Assembly (NCBI GenBank): GCA_028692255.1
Contig: JAQUXS010000012.1
Coordinates: 1 to 45,412, forward strand
DNA: 45,412 nt
Direction: 5' to 3'
Source: Clostridium sp.
GTDB taxonomy: Bacteria; Bacillota; Clostridia; Clostridiales; Clostridiaceae
How positions within the stretch are numbered: position 1 is the stretch's first letter; every line of letters starts with the position of its first letter. This document shows, piece after piece, positions 26,583 to 35,880 of the stretch. The notes beneath the pieces were generated by a model. That model was not told the DNA's origin. It saw nothing but the letters and a program-made list of their open reading frames with translations, and made no database searches. Position numbers and translations under genes: made by a program.

Positions 26583-27038
26583 ATGAATTTTAATATTGAA
26601 ATGATACCATCATATAAAATTGCTTATATACGAAGAACAGGACCTTATGGTTCTGATAACATTAAAATAATGAAGCAATTAAAAAATTGGGCTAGAGAAA
26701 AAAACTTATTTAATGAAAGTTCAATAATATTAGGAATAGCCCAAGATAACCCTGAATTCACAGAGCCTAAAGATTGTCGTTATGATACATGTTTAGTTGT
26801 TTTTGATGAATTTAATGCTGATAATAAGTATATTAATTTTGGGAAAACCATTGGTGGGAAATATTGTGTGTTTAAAATAAGTCATACAGCAGATGCTGTC
26901 CAAAAGGCGTGGATGGAGATATTTAAAGAGCTACCAAAAATAAATTATGAGTTTGATGATAAAAGGCCTATTCTTGAACGTTATGCGATGAAGATGATAA
27001 ATAAGCGATGTTGTGAAATTTGTGTACCAATATTATAA
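26583..27038 (+). CDS. GyrI-like effector-binding domain protein
   Basis: 151 residues forming a stand-alone GyrI/AraC-E-bind domain: IEMIPSYKIAYIRRTGPYGS at the start, then ILGIAQDNP, CRYDTCLVVFD and GGKYCVFKISHTADAVQKAWMEIF. The usual C-terminal acidic aromatic motif appears as RPILERYA. There is no DNA-binding part. Such proteins bind hydrophobic or cationic small molecules and may sequester or hydrolyse them. ATG start, own promoter. It converges with the SdpI-like gene 20 bases away, with no terminator visible between. Confidence 0.85.
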   Translation: MNFNIEMIPSYKIAYIRRTGPYGSDNIKIMKQLKNWAREKNLFNESSIILGIAQDNPEFTEPKDCRYDTCLVVFDEFNADNKYINFGKTIGGKYCVFKISHTADAVQKAWMEIFKELPKINYEFDDKRPILERYAMKMINKRCCEICVPIL

Positions 27039-27057
27039 AATGAATTATTTATCAAAT

Positions 27058-27423
27058 TTAAGATTTTCTATTACCATTTTTATCAAAATTCTTTCTTAAT
27101 GCTTTTTCAATAGGAAAAATAGATGCAACTAACACAACAGCTTGTATAAGTAGCAGTATTGAATCAAGAGTGTTTATGAATTTATTATCAAATGAATATA
27201 CTATTACAATAGCAGCAATTGATATAATTAACATTATAAGTCCTAACTTTGTCCATAACCGTCCCATATATTCATTTGCAAATTTCCAGGTATCTTCATT
27301 TTTCGTTGACATTGAAGTTCTGTAACCATAAAATGCATTAATGTCTTTAGGAGCATGTTTTCTAAAAATAACTCCAAAGAACAACATAATAAAAGGAACA
27401 ATTAAATAGTTAATAAAGCTCAT
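27058..27423 (-). CDS. SdpI-family membrane protein
   Basis: 121 residues with three hydrophobic helices. The signature FYGYRTSMSTKNEDTWKFAN (about 31-50) is that of the C-terminal half of Bacillus SdpI, the immunity protein against the SdpC killing peptide, and of small SdpI-like proteins. No SdpC-like toxin gene lies nearby, so immunity to a self-made toxin is not supported. ATG behind GGAGGAG. Confidence 0.82.
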   Translation of the reverse strand: MSFINYLIVPFIMLFFGVIFRKHAPKDINAFYGYRTSMSTKNEDTWKFANEYMGRLWTKLGLIMLIISIAAIVIVYSFDNKFINTLDSILLLIQAVVLVASIFPIEKALRKNFDKNGNRKS

Positions 27424-27550
27424 AATTTCACCACTCCTCCATATTATAAAACAGTAATAACTCTAAGTTGAATTTTTTCAATAGGTATGATTTATATCAA
27501 GTATAATTATGACATACTTGATATATAATTACAACAAATTATATAGTAAG

Positions 27551-27576
27551 AGGCTTTCGTTAACCAACGAAAGCCT
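27551..27576. terminator. Terminator after the zinc-ribbon gene
   Basis: AGGCTTTCGTT-AACC-AACGAAAGCCT, a perfect 11-bp stem directly after the stop codon on the minus strand. The U-tract is weak. Confidence 0.75.
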
Positions 27577-27580
27577 TTTA

Positions 27581-28114
27581 CTAGTTTTCTTGACGATTAA
27601 AAGTAGCTGTGTCTGAGGATTCTTTTCCATTTTGAACTTGAGTAATAGTAACTGTGTTTTTGTCTACAAAGTATATTTTAAATTCAGCGTTGTCTGAGCT
27701 TGATGTACTATTATTTTTGGTAAATTTAACAAATAAAGTTTTACCCGAAGATTTACTTTCAATTGAATAATTAAACGTTTCAGATTCGTTGGCTTCTTTT
27801 AGAATAATATTATTACTCTTAGTAAATTGTATACTTGCATTTGCATCATTTTTAGAAGTTGTCCATGTTCCAATAATAAGGTTTTTAGGTGAATTAAATG
27901 ATGAATATAGAGCATAAATTACACCAATACATATAATTGCAGCGATTATAACATACTTAAGTTTACCTTGTCTTAAATTACCAAAGTTAACTGATTTGAA
28001 ACTTGGATTATTATTTGGTGCAGGAGCTTTATAATCTGGTGTTTGTTTTGCTCCGCAATTAGGACAAAATTCAGCATCATCTGCTATTTTATTTCCGCAT
28101 TTAGCACAATACAT
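27581..28114 (-). CDS. Zinc-ribbon membrane protein
   Basis: 177 residues. An N-terminal zinc ribbon has C3-x2-C6 and C17-x2-C20 (MYCAKCGNK, FCPNCGAK), followed by a proline-rich linker, one membrane helix (YVIIAAIICIGVIYALYSSF, ~55-75) and an extracytoplasmic beta-rich domain (LIIGTWTTSK, then ASIQFTKSNNIILKE) of the lipocalin-like kind often seen in such proteins. The function is unknown. ATG behind AAGGGGGG. Single gene with its own terminator. Confidence 0.82.
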   Translation of the reverse strand: MYCAKCGNKIADDAEFCPNCGAKQTPDYKAPAPNNNPSFKSVNFGNLRQGKLKYVIIAAIICIGVIYALYSSFNSPKNLIIGTWTTSKNDANASIQFTKSNNIILKEANESETFNYSIESKSSGKTLFVKFTKNNSTSSSDNAEFKIYFVDKNTVTITQVQNGKESSDTATFNRQEN

Positions 28115-28249
28115 ACAAAGTTCCCCCCTTTCATAAAGTTAAAGTTCATATAATAGATATAAAAAGTTAAAATTATATACATATTATAATTTGATTTAAA
28201 TATACTTTAAATTAATAGGGGTGTCAATATATAATCTTTTCTGCCAAAT

Positions 28250-28732
28250 TTATAGATACATACTATTTATAAAATAGATACCTGATTTTGTTTTAAAATA
28301 TTTATCTCTAATAGAAATAATAGAATCTTTATTTATTCTGTCTTCAAATATGTTAACTATAAAATCAGCTTCTACTAACATTTGAAAATCACAACCAGAT
28401 ATTTTACTGTAGCTGTGATGATGACCTATTAAATATAGTATTCTATCTAATGTTTCATTTTTAAGATTGTATTTAAGTAAGATTGCCTTTGCAACTGCAG
28501 GACCTTCTATTTCTTGATATTTACCTGAAGATGAATTGTATTTTTCTTCACTTACCTTTATACCAATATCATGAAGGATTGCGGAGACTTCCAAAATAAA
28601 TTTACTGTTCTCGTTTAAATTTTCAAGTTCACATAGGGTTTTAGAAAATCCATATACCTTTATAGCATGGTTTATTCTTCTAACGTCATTTCCAAAATAT
28701 TTAATCATATCATTCATTATATCTTGTAACAT
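28250..28732 (-). CDS. HD-domain (HDIG) phosphohydrolase-like protein
   Basis: 160 residues. INHAIKVYGFS supplies the first His, SAILHDIGIKV the HD pair, then EGPAVAKAIL and YLIGHHHSY. This is a complete small HD domain, and metal-dependent phosphohydrolase activity is plausible. It is not closely similar to the HD protein at 1135 beyond the motif. ATG behind AGGTAGGTG. Monocistronic; about 120 bases separate it from the lipoprotein gene, containing only that gene's terminator. Confidence 0.82.
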   Translation of the reverse strand: MLQDIMNDMIKYFGNDVRRINHAIKVYGFSKTLCELENLNENSKFILEVSAILHDIGIKVSEEKYNSSSGKYQEIEGPAVAKAILLKYNLKNETLDRILYLIGHHHSYSKISGCDFQMLVEADFIVNIFEDRINKDSIISIRDKYFKTKSGIYFINSMYL

Positions 28733-28803
28733 AACAGGAACACCTACCTTTAAAATTTATGATAATATTATATCAAAATATATTTGAAGACGCTAAATTT
28801 TAT

Positions 28804-28843
28804 AAAACAGCAGTTGCTGCAAAATTTGCAACAACTGCTGTTT
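28804..28843 (-). terminator. Terminator after the lipoprotein gene
   Basis: AAACAGCAGTTG and CAACTGCTGTTT are perfect arms; TGCAAA/TTTGCA extends the stem after a one-base bulge. T-rich sequence follows on the minus strand. Confidence 0.8.
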
Positions 28844-28852
28844 CTATTGATT

Positions 28853-29293
28853 TCACTGACCATTATTGTTTCCACTGCTTTTGGGTGAAGGCATACTTTT
28901 CTTTAATTCACTCCATATAGTAGATGATTGGTCTTTAGTTATTGTTCCAGATTGAACTAATGAATTTAAAGGATTGAAACTCTCACTATTTGATTTAGAA
29001 AATCCAGATCCTTTTGAATGAGTTCTCCCCTTAGACCTATTATTTTGCTTATTAGAAGTCAAAGTAGATAGGATTTTATCAGATTGAGCTTGTGTAATTG
29101 TACCTTTAGATACAAGTGTTTTTAATGTTGCTGAAAAATTCGCATTCATCTTTGAATTATAGGGTCTTTGATTTGCAGAAGTAGTTTTATCATTAGAATT
29201 GTTAGTATTACCACTTGCATTTTGGCACCCCATAAGCAAAGAAGCAGATAAACTAATTGTAAGTAATAGCATGCTTATTTTTTTTATTTTCAT
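28853..29293 (-). CDS. Lipoprotein with two short SHOCT-like repeats
   Basis: 146 residues. A signal peptide ends in the lipobox LMGC, so C23 would be lipidated and the protein anchored outside the membrane. An Asn/Ser/Thr-rich linker follows, then two copies of a ~22-residue repeat: LKTLVSKGTITQAQSDKIL and LNSLVQSGTITKDQSSTIW. The pattern LxxLVxxGTITxxQ resembles the SHOCT helical hairpin. A Ser/Gly/Lys-rich linker joins the copies. The function is unknown. ATG behind AGGAGAGG. A TTGACA lies at 29409-29404 upstream, without a clear -10 box. Confidence 0.8.
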   Translation of the reverse strand: MKIKKISMLLLTISLSASLLMGCQNASGNTNNSNDKTTSANQRPYNSKMNANFSATLKTLVSKGTITQAQSDKILSTLTSNKQNNRSKGRTHSKGSGFSKSNSESFNPLNSLVQSGTITKDQSSTIWSELKKSMPSPKSSGNNNGQ

Positions 29294-29431
29294 TAATAGG
29301 ATCCTCTCCTTGTATTTAAAATAAAATACTTTAAGTTATTTGTAAGCTGTTAAAAATTTGTTCCTCATGTGAAATATTTTATAGTTGTTTTATTAAAGTA
29401 ACTTGTCAACTTTGTAAATAAACTATAAACA

Positions 29432-29465
29432 AAAAATAGTTGAGATTAATATCCCAACTATTTTT
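29432..29465 (-). terminator. Terminator of the amino-acid permease gene
   Basis: AAAAATAGTTG (29432-29442) pairs with CAACTATTTTT (29455-29465). On the minus strand the stem ends in a U-run. Confidence 0.85.
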
Positions 29466-29476
29466 ATAATATTAAG

Positions 29477-30877
29477 TTATTTATCTTCTTTTGAATGTCG
29501 CATTGTGCTGTGTTTATATCCATATAACCAATAAATTATAAGTCCAGCTATAAGCCATACTACAAATCTTAATTTTGTAAAGTTAGCTAAATTTAATATT
29601 AAATAAGAACATATTAAAATTGATGCTATGGGTACAGCAGGTACAAAAGGACATTTGAAATTTCTTTTTATGTCTGGTCTCTTTTTTCTAAGAACTATTA
29701 TACCTAATGAAACAATAACAAAGGCAGCAAGTGTACCGATGTTTGTGAGTTCAGATACCAAAGTTATAGGGAAGAAACCTGAGATTATAGCTGCAGCTGT
29801 TGCAACTATTATAGTACTTTTTATAGGTGTCTTTGTTTTGTGATTTACACTGCTTAGAAATTTTGGTAGAAGACCATTTCTTGACATGGCAAACATAATT
29901 CTTGTTTGACCAAACATTATAACTAACAAAACTGAAGTAAGACCCAAAATTGCACCTATGGATACTACTGCAGCACCCCAGTTTATACCTATTTGCTGGA
30001 GAGCAAAGGCTACTGGTGCTGATGTATATTTAAATTTATAATAGGGAACAATTCCCGTTAATACACCAGCTACGATTATATAAAGAACTGTACATATTAA
30101 AAGTGAGAACATTATGCCTTTAGGTAAATCTTTTTTAGGATCTTTAACTTCTTCTGCTGCGGTTGAAACAGCATCAAAACCTATATATGCAAAGAAAACA
30201 TAAGCAGCACCTTTAATTACACCATTAAAACCATAAGGCATAAAAGGATGCCAATTTGAAGCTTTAATGTGAGGTGTAGCAAGAACTATAAATAGAACAA
30301 TTACAGCCAATTTGATAACAACTATAATATCATTAAATTTTGCAACTTCACGAATTCCAATACATAAAAGAATACCTATTATTAAAATTATTAATACTGC
30401 AGGTAAATTTATAATTCCGCCGTCTGATGGAGAATTTGCAAGTGCTTTTGGAATTGTTATACCTATGGTTTTTAATATATTGTATAAATATCCTGACCAA
30501 CCTATTGCTACGGTACTTATAAAGACGGTATATTCAAGAATAAGATCCCAACCAATGATCCATGCCCATATTTCGCCAAGAGCGGCGTATCCATAAGTAT
30601 AGGCGCTTCCTGCAACTGGAACGATTGACGCAAATTCAGCATAGCATAGGGCTGCGAAAACGCAGGCAAAGCCTGAGATTATGAAGGATAGTACAAGTGC
30701 TGGACCAGAGTACAAACCAGCGGCAAGACCAGTTATAACAAAGATGCCAGCCCCAACTATTGCACCTATGCCAAGTAAAGTAAGTTCACGAGCACCAAGA
30801 GCCTTTCTAAGAGAATTTGTACCCTCTGTCTCGTGTACTAAGTCACTTATGGACTTAGTTTTAAAAATTTCTTTCAT
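29477..30877 (-). CDS. APC-family amino-acid permease (YfnA/CAT-like)
   Basis: 466 residues with about 12 membrane segments. The N-terminus LRKALGARELTLLGIGAIVGAGIF is the classic APC motif, and the YFEM-type FFAYIGFDAVSTAAEEVKDPKKDLP, split over helix 6 and loop, is the cationic-amino-acid-transporter hallmark. It is similar in plan to Bacillus YfnA. ATG 30877 is chosen because AGGGGG lies ~10 bases upstream and the APC N-terminus begins there; the frame runs 51 bases further without a site. Divergent from the serine dehydratase operon; serine as a substrate is possible but unproven. Confidence 0.88.
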   Translation of the reverse strand: MKEIFKTKSISDLVHETEGTNSLRKALGARELTLLGIGAIVGAGIFVITGLAAGLYSGPALVLSFIISGFACVFAALCYAEFASIVPVAGSAYTYGYAALGEIWAWIIGWDLILEYTVFISTVAIGWSGYLYNILKTIGITIPKALANSPSDGGIINLPAVLIILIIGILLCIGIREVAKFNDIIVVIKLAVIVLFIVLATPHIKASNWHPFMPYGFNGVIKGAAYVFFAYIGFDAVSTAAEEVKDPKKDLPKGIMFSLLICTVLYIIVAGVLTGIVPYYKFKYTSAPVAFALQQIGINWGAAVVSIGAILGLTSVLLVIMFGQTRIMFAMSRNGLLPKFLSSVNHKTKTPIKSTIIVATAAAIISGFFPITLVSELTNIGTLAAFVIVSLGIIVLRKKRPDIKRNFKCPFVPAVPIASILICSYLILNLANFTKLRFVVWLIAGLIIYWLYGYKHSTMRHSKEDK

Positions 30878-31104
30878 TTTATATATGCCCCCTGTTAAGT
30901 TATAAGATATAAAAGTGCAATTATGCATATAATTATGTATAATTAGTAAGTGAAAATGATAAATATATTATTGTAAAAATAGCAACAATATGTTTGAATT
31001 GTTACCAAATTACCTAATAAGTATAACATTTATGAGTACAATTGTGATGAGATTAACAAATATTATTTTGATAAGATAAAAATGGGTAAAAAGGAGGAAG
31101 CATT

Positions 31105-31785
31105 TTGAAGAAATATGGTGTCTTTGATATTATAGGACCAATTATGATTGGTCCATCTAGTTCTCATACTGCAGGTGCGGCAAGACTTGGAAAAGTAGCA
31201 GGTGCAATTGCAGGTGAGAAAATTAAAAGTGTAAAATTTCTACTGCATGGATCATTTGCAAAAACTTATAAGGGGCATGGAACAGATAGGGCACTTGTGG
31301 CAGGAATAATGGGGTTTGAGCCATGGGATGATAGGATTAGAAACTCCCTTGAAATAGCAAAACAAAGAAATATTTCTATAGAATTTATAGAAACTGATCT
31401 TGGGAGTGTTCATCCTAATACGGTTAAGTTTTTAATTACAAATGATAGAGATGAAGAAGTTGAAGTAATGGGTTCTTCCATTGGTGGTGGAAGTATTGTA
31501 ATAAATGAAGTTAATTATGAAACTGTAGAGTTTAACGGAGAGTACCCAACACTTCTTATAAAGCATGTTGATCTTCCTGGAATGATAACAAAAGTCAGTG
31601 AACTTATATCGCAGGCTAACGTTAACATTGCATTTTTAAAGGTATATAGAGTAAGTAGAGGAAAAAGTGCAGCTATGGTATTTGAAACGGATTCAGTTGT
31701 ATCTTGCAACATAATAGAAAAAATAAGAGCACTTAAAAACATTGAAAAAGTTGTTTCAATAAATGTTATGGAAAAGGGTGAATAG
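31105..31785 (+). CDS. sdaAB: L-serine dehydratase, beta subunit
   Basis: 226 residues. The N-terminal part has DIIGPIMIGPSSSHTAGAARLG, the substrate-loop signature, and the C-terminal ~75 residues form an ACT domain (LLIKHVDLPGMITKVSELIS). With SdaAA it forms the [4Fe-4S] enzyme that converts L-serine to pyruvate and ammonia. TTG start 7 bases behind AAGGAGG. sdaAA starts 2 bases after its stop. The 227-base gap upstream contains near-repeats of ATAATTATG but no clear operator. Confidence 0.95.
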   Translation: MKKYGVFDIIGPIMIGPSSSHTAGAARLGKVAGAIAGEKIKSVKFLLHGSFAKTYKGHGTDRALVAGIMGFEPWDDRIRNSLEIAKQRNISIEFIETDLGSVHPNTVKFLITNDRDEEVEVMGSSIGGGSIVINEVNYETVEFNGEYPTLLIKHVDLPGMITKVSELISQANVNIAFLKVYRVSRGKSAAMVFETDSVVSCNIIEKIRALKNIEKVVSINVMEKGE

Positions 31786-31787
31786 AT

Positions 31788-32633
31788 ATGTTTGTAAACT
31801 CAGGAGAAAAACTTGTTAATATATGCAAAGAAGAGAATATTCCAATTTGGAAATATGCTATAAAAGCCCAAGTGGAAGAGGGCGAAAGAGAAGAAGATTT
31901 AATTGAAAGAATGAGAACAGTATTAAATGTAATGAAAAAATCTTCAAGCATTGGAAGGGAAAAAGAAATTAAGTCTGTAAGTGGTTTGATAGGAGGAGAT
32001 GCTGTAAAAATTTCAAGATATGCCAAGAGTGGAAAAACTCTTTGTGGTGACTTTATGACAGAAGCAATGGCGATGGCTATTTCTTCAAGTGAGGTAAATG
32101 CTGCAATGGGTAAGATAGTAGCGGCTCCTACTGCAGGTTCCTGTGGAATACTTCCAGCGGTTATAATTTCTGCAGGGAAAAAGCTTAATAAAAATGATGA
32201 TGATTTGATACATGTACTTTTTACAGCTTCTGTTATAGGAAGTATAATTGCAGAAAATGCAACACTTGCAGGGGCAGAAGGCGGATGTCAAGCAGAGTGT
32301 GGTTCAGCTTCTGCTATGGCAAGTGCAGCTGTTGTTGAAATGATGGGTGGAAGTGTAGAAATGGCCCTTGATGCAGCAGCTATAGTTATAAAAAATGTTC
32401 TGGGACTTGTTTGTGATCCTGTAGCTGGGTTAGTAGAAGTACCTTGTGCAAAGCGAAATATTGCAGGAACAGTAAATAGTCTCACAACAGCAGACCTTGT
32501 AATGAGTGGAGTTGAGAGCAGAATACCTTTTGATGATACTGTTGATGCTATGAATAGAGTTGGAAGGCAGCTACCATGTGAGCTCAGAGAGACAGCTATG
32601 GGGGGGACTTGCAATTACCAAAACTGGACTTAA
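31788..32633 (+). CDS. sdaAA: L-serine dehydratase, alpha subunit
   Basis: 281 residues. MTEAMAMAISSSEVNAAMGKIV and AAPTAGSCGILPAVI are family signatures. Candidate [4Fe-4S] ligands are the cysteines in GGCQAECGSAS, GLVCDPVAG and VPCAKRN. It is the catalytic half of serine deaminase. ATG two bases after the sdaAB stop; a strong bidirectional terminator follows. Together with the serine T-box operon 24 kb upstream, the region encodes both synthesis and breakdown of serine. Confidence 0.95.
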   Translation: MFVNSGEKLVNICKEENIPIWKYAIKAQVEEGEREEDLIERMRTVLNVMKKSSSIGREKEIKSVSGLIGGDAVKISRYAKSGKTLCGDFMTEAMAMAISSSEVNAAMGKIVAAPTAGSCGILPAVIISAGKKLNKNDDDLIHVLFTASVIGSIIAENATLAGAEGGCQAECGSASAMASAAVVEMMGGSVEMALDAAAIVIKNVLGLVCDPVAGLVEVPCAKRNIAGTVNSLTTADLVMSGVESRIPFDDTVDAMNRVGRQLPCELRETAMGGTCNYQNWT

Positions 32634-32683
32634 GTTAAAGAAAAAAATTTTAGGTAATAAAAAAACAAACAATAGATAAAAAG

Positions 32684-32730
32684 ACCTGTTTCAAAATGTT
32701 AAATCTAATTTTGAAACAGGTTCTTTTAAT
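32684..32730. terminator. Bidirectional terminator between sdaAA and fbp
   Basis: ACCTGTTTCAAAAT (32684-32697) pairs with ATTTTGAAACAGGT (32708-32721), a perfect 14-bp stem. TTCTTTTAATTTTT follows on the plus strand, overlapping the fbp stop; TTTTTATC follows on the minus strand. Confidence 0.88.
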
Positions 32731-34732
32731 TTTTAGACAAGGGTTTTTCTTTTATTAAGCCTCTTTTGTAGGCAAGAAGAAGCATTTTTAGTTCTTTAAG
32801 CTGTTTTTTTAATTCAAAGCCAATATCAGTATCGCCAACCCTCTGTCTTTTTGAAGCTTGTTTTAAAATAACAGTAGAGGAGAGGATGTCGGATTCTTCA
32901 CGTATTGCTTTTTCAGTAGATTGAAAAGGCTTATGAGATACAAGCTGAAGTCCCCAGGAATTATATATTAATGTGTAGCCTGCAATTCCAGTTGTGTTTT
33001 GATAAGACTTTGAAAATCCACCATCTATAACCATGAGTTTACCATCAGCTTTTATTGGTGTCTCTCCATTTTTCATTTTAACAGGAACATGACCGTTAAT
33101 TATATGGGAATTCTTTAAGTCGAGTTTAAATTCTTTAAGTATATTTTTGCATATTTTTTCGTTATTTCTAAAGTTGTAATAAGGATCTTTTTGTTCGTAG
33201 TGGGTTAAATTGTCGTCTATAAAATATCTTTCAAAGGTTGTCATTCTCTTTTTACCAAATAGCGGGGAAAAAGGTCCGGTCCACAAATACCAAAGTATAT
33301 CCATTCCAAATTGTTTAGTTTCAGTATCTTCTTTATAAAAGAAGCCTTGTCGTGCTAAAACATCCAATTTATCTAAAAGAGATATACCACTGTATTTTTT
33401 GCCATGAATTGTAACTTCTTTAAAAGTTCCATCATCATTTAATGGTATGCAGCCATGATATAGTAAATTTGAATTAAACTTTAAGTAGAGACTGCCGTTT
33501 GAAAATAGGAAACGTACATGTCTATTTAATTTCTCGCTGTTTACAAAGGAATATTTAAATTTTTCTATAACTTCCATTTCTTCTTTTGAAAGTTTATAAG
33601 GATCATTTATATCAATAGTGGGGAAATTTGTATCATTTAATTTATATTCTTTGTCATATAACTTTATTGTGCCCTTTTTAAAGTCAATAAAGTTAAGAAG
33701 AAGCCTGTCGTTCATTTTAAACTCAGGATTTCTGCGTATTACTTCCCCTTCTAATTTAAACTGTATTATTGCAATTGCCTTATGCATTTTAGAAATTAAA
33801 TCTATTTCTCTTTCAGTATAGTTTTTGTTTGATTCTACAAGTTTAGGCTTAAAATTTGTACATGGGTCATTTCCATAAAACTCAAGGGCAAAGCTTGCAA
33901 GTGGTAAAAGATTTATTCCGTAGCCATCTTCAATTGTAGAAAGGTTAGCATATCTTGCTGAAATTCTTATGATATTTGCCATGCATACCGTTGAACCTGA
34001 AGCTGCACCCATCCAAGTTATATCATGATTTCCCCACTGAATGTCAACAGCATGATAATTTTCAAGTATATCCATTATTATGTCTGCACCAGGGCCTCTG
34101 TCATATATGTCACCAATAATGTGAAGTCTATCAATTACTAGTCTTTGTATAAGCTTTGAAAGTGCAATTATAAAGTCTTTAGCGCGGCCTATACTTATAA
34201 TTGTGTTTATTATTTCATCGTAATATTCATGCTTATCTATTCCATCTGAATGTTCATGTAAAAGTTCCTCTATTATGTATGAAAAGTCTTTAGGGAGAGC
34301 TTTTCTTACCTTTGATCTAGTATACTTTGATGAAACATTTCTGCAAACGTCAATTAGTCTATATAATGTAATCTTATACCAATCTTCAATGTTTTTTTGT
34401 TCTTTTAGAATTATGTCTAGCTTTTGTTCGGGATAATATATAAGGGTTGCAAGGCTTTTCTTATCGCTTTGCACAAGTCCGTTAGCGAAAATATCATCTA
34501 TTTTTCTTCTAATGACGCCTGAAGCATTTTTTATTACATGCATAAATTGTTCATATTCTCCGTGAACATCAGAAAGAAAATGTTCTGTACCTTTTGGTAA
34601 ATTTAAGATGGCTTGAAGATTTATTATTTCAGTTGAACAAGCGCTTATTGATGGATATTGTTTTGAAAGTAAAAGTAAATATTTTAGGTTACCTTTTAAA
34701 TCATCATTATTGAATTCGTTTTCTAGTAGCAT
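32726..34732 (-). CDS. fbp: Fructose-1,6-bisphosphatase, class III
   Basis: 668 residues, the length of Firmicute class III FBPase. The metallophosphatase motifs are present: [10 protein letters not shown] (D55, H57), [21 protein letters not shown] and INGHVPVK. It hydrolyses fructose-1,6-bisphosphate in gluconeogenesis. ATG 34732 (MLLENEF) is preceded by GGAGGG; the frame runs 27 bases upstream over that site. The ~200-base gap to the divergent ABC gene is very A/T-rich with runs of TATATA and no clear fbp promoter. Confidence 0.95.
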   Translation of the reverse strand: MLLENEFNNDDLKGNLKYLLLLSKQYPSISACSTEIINLQAILNLPKGTEHFLSDVHGEYEQFMHVIKNASGVIRRKIDDIFANGLVQSDKKSLATLIYYPEQKLDIILKEQKNIEDWYKITLYRLIDVCRNVSSKYTRSKVRKALPKDFSYIIEELLHEHSDGIDKHEYYDEIINTIISIGRAKDFIIALSKLIQRLVIDRLHIIGDIYDRGPGADIIMDILENYHAVDIQWGNHDITWMGAASGSTVCMANIIRISARYANLSTIEDGYGINLLPLASFALEFYGNDPCTNFKPKLVESNKNYTEREIDLISKMHKAIAIIQFKLEGEVIRRNPEFKMNDRLLLNFIDFKKGTIKLYDKEYKLNDTNFPTIDINDPYKLSKEEMEVIEKFKYSFVNSEKLNRHVRFLFSNGSLYLKFNSNLLYHGCIPLNDDGTFKEVTIHGKKYSGISLLDKLDVLARQGFFYKEDTETKQFGMDILWYLWTGPFSPLFGKKRMTTFERYFIDDNLTHYEQKDPYYNFRNNEKICKNILKEFKLDLKNSHIINGHVPVKMKNGETPIKADGKLMVIDGGFSKSYQNTTGIAGYTLIYNSWGLQLVSHKPFQSTEKAIREESDILSSTVILKQASKRQRVGDTDIGFELKKQLKELKMLLLAYKRGLIKEKPLSKN

Positions 34733-34862
34733 AATTACCCTCCGCATAGGAAATAACATATCATATATATTGTTTAGTGTAGAACAATTATATATATGTG
34801 ATATACAATTATTTATTATATATATTATAGCATAAATTAAATATATATAAAGTTAGAATTTA

Positions 34863-34918
34863 TTTACATAAGACACTGTAATTTGATATTATAAGATTAA
34901 TAATATTTATAAATATTA
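34863..34918 (+). promoter_or_regulatory. Promoter and palindrome ahead of the first Lnr-like exporter
   Basis: TTTACA (34863-34868), 18-base spacer, TATTAT (34887-34892). An 18-bp perfect palindrome, TAATATTTATAAATATTA (34901-34918), lies at the expected transcript start, 20 bases before the ATG. All A/T, so chance symmetry is possible, but the position fits an operator. Confidence 0.5.
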
Positions 34919-34937
34919 ATGGGAAATGGAGAAAATA

Positions 34938-35870
34938 ATGATACTTGAAATAAGAAATTTAATTAAGAGGTATGGTGATTTTCTAGCAGTAGATAATGTT
35001 AGTATGTCCATAGAAAAGGGAGAAATATTGGGCATCATTGGTCCTAATGGTGCAGGAAAAAGTACAATTATAAATTGTATAATTGGAACTAAAAAAATTG
35101 ACTCAGGAAACATAAAGATATTTGAAAAAGATATGAAAAGTGACGATATTTATATAAAGAAAAATATGGGGGTGGTTCCCCAAGATATTTCAGTGTATGA
35201 CGATTTAAGTGCTTACGATAATGTTATGTATTTTGGAAAGTTATATGGACTTAAGGGAAAACATTTAGAAGAATGTGTAGAAGATGCTCTTAATTTCTCA
35301 GCACTTTGGGACAACAGAAAAAGTTTCCCCAACACTTTTTCAAAGGGAATGAGAAGAAGGCTTAATATTGCATGCGGCATTGTACACAAGCCTAAATTAA
35401 TAATTATGGATGAGCCAACAGAAAGTATAGATCCAAAGTCAAGGAGTCATATTTTAGAGGGAATAGAAAAGCTTAATAGAGAAGGGGCAACAATAATATA
35501 CACTTCTCATTACATGGCAGAAGTAGAGAGAATATGTAAGGATATAGTTATTATAGACCATGGAAGAGTAATAGCAAAAGGCGATAAAGATGAACTTAAG
35601 AGTATGGTAGCAGTAGAGGAAAAAATTAAAATAAAGCTTGCACAGCTTAATTACAATATAGTTGAAAAACTAAATGATGTTTATGGTGTAGAGGAATGCA
35701 GTATAGATGGGGAATATGTTTATATTATTTCTAAAAAGGGAAGTAAAAATCTAGGAAAAATAATTGATTTAATCGTGAATTATGGAATTGAAATATTGGA
35801 CATAAATATTGAAAAACCTAGTATAGAAGATGTATTTTTAACCCTTACTGGAAGAACACTTAAAAATTAG
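34938..35870 (+). CDS. ABC transporter ATP-binding protein, LnrL-like (copy 1)
   Basis: 310 residues. Walker A GPNGAGKST (35-43), Q-loop VVPQDISVYDD, signature FSKGMRRRL, Walker B LIIMDEPTESIDP and H-loop YTSHYMAEVE. It is the DrrA/NatA/LnrL branch that pairs with ABC-2 permeases. Clear paralogue of the ATPase at 39902, with the same length and the same PS-DVFLTLTGR C-terminus, but its signature reads SKGM rather than SGGM and its D-loop SID rather than GID. ATG 34938 has GGAG 6 bases ahead and matches the paralogue's start; the in-frame ATG at 34926 is less likely. Confidence 0.9.
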   Translation: MILEIRNLIKRYGDFLAVDNVSMSIEKGEILGIIGPNGAGKSTIINCIIGTKKIDSGNIKIFEKDMKSDDIYIKKNMGVVPQDISVYDDLSAYDNVMYFGKLYGLKGKHLEECVEDALNFSALWDNRKSFPNTFSKGMRRRLNIACGIVHKPKLIIMDEPTESIDPKSRSHILEGIEKLNREGATIIYTSHYMAEVERICKDIVIIDHGRVIAKGDKDELKSMVAVEEKIKIKLAQLNYNIVEKLNDVYGVEECSIDGEYVYIISKKGSKNLGKIIDLIVNYGIEILDINIEKPSIEDVFLTLTGRTLKN

Positions 35871-35880
35871 AGGTGGATTT

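Noticed and set aside
27058..27423. Sdp-type killing system
   Set aside because: Only an SdpI-like gene is present; no SdpABC-like genes or small toxin frame nearby.
34938..35870. Inactive ATPase because of the SKGM signature
   Set aside because: SKGM-type signatures occur in many working ABC-2 ATPases; Walker A, Walker B with Glu and the H-loop are intact. Kept only as a divergence marker.
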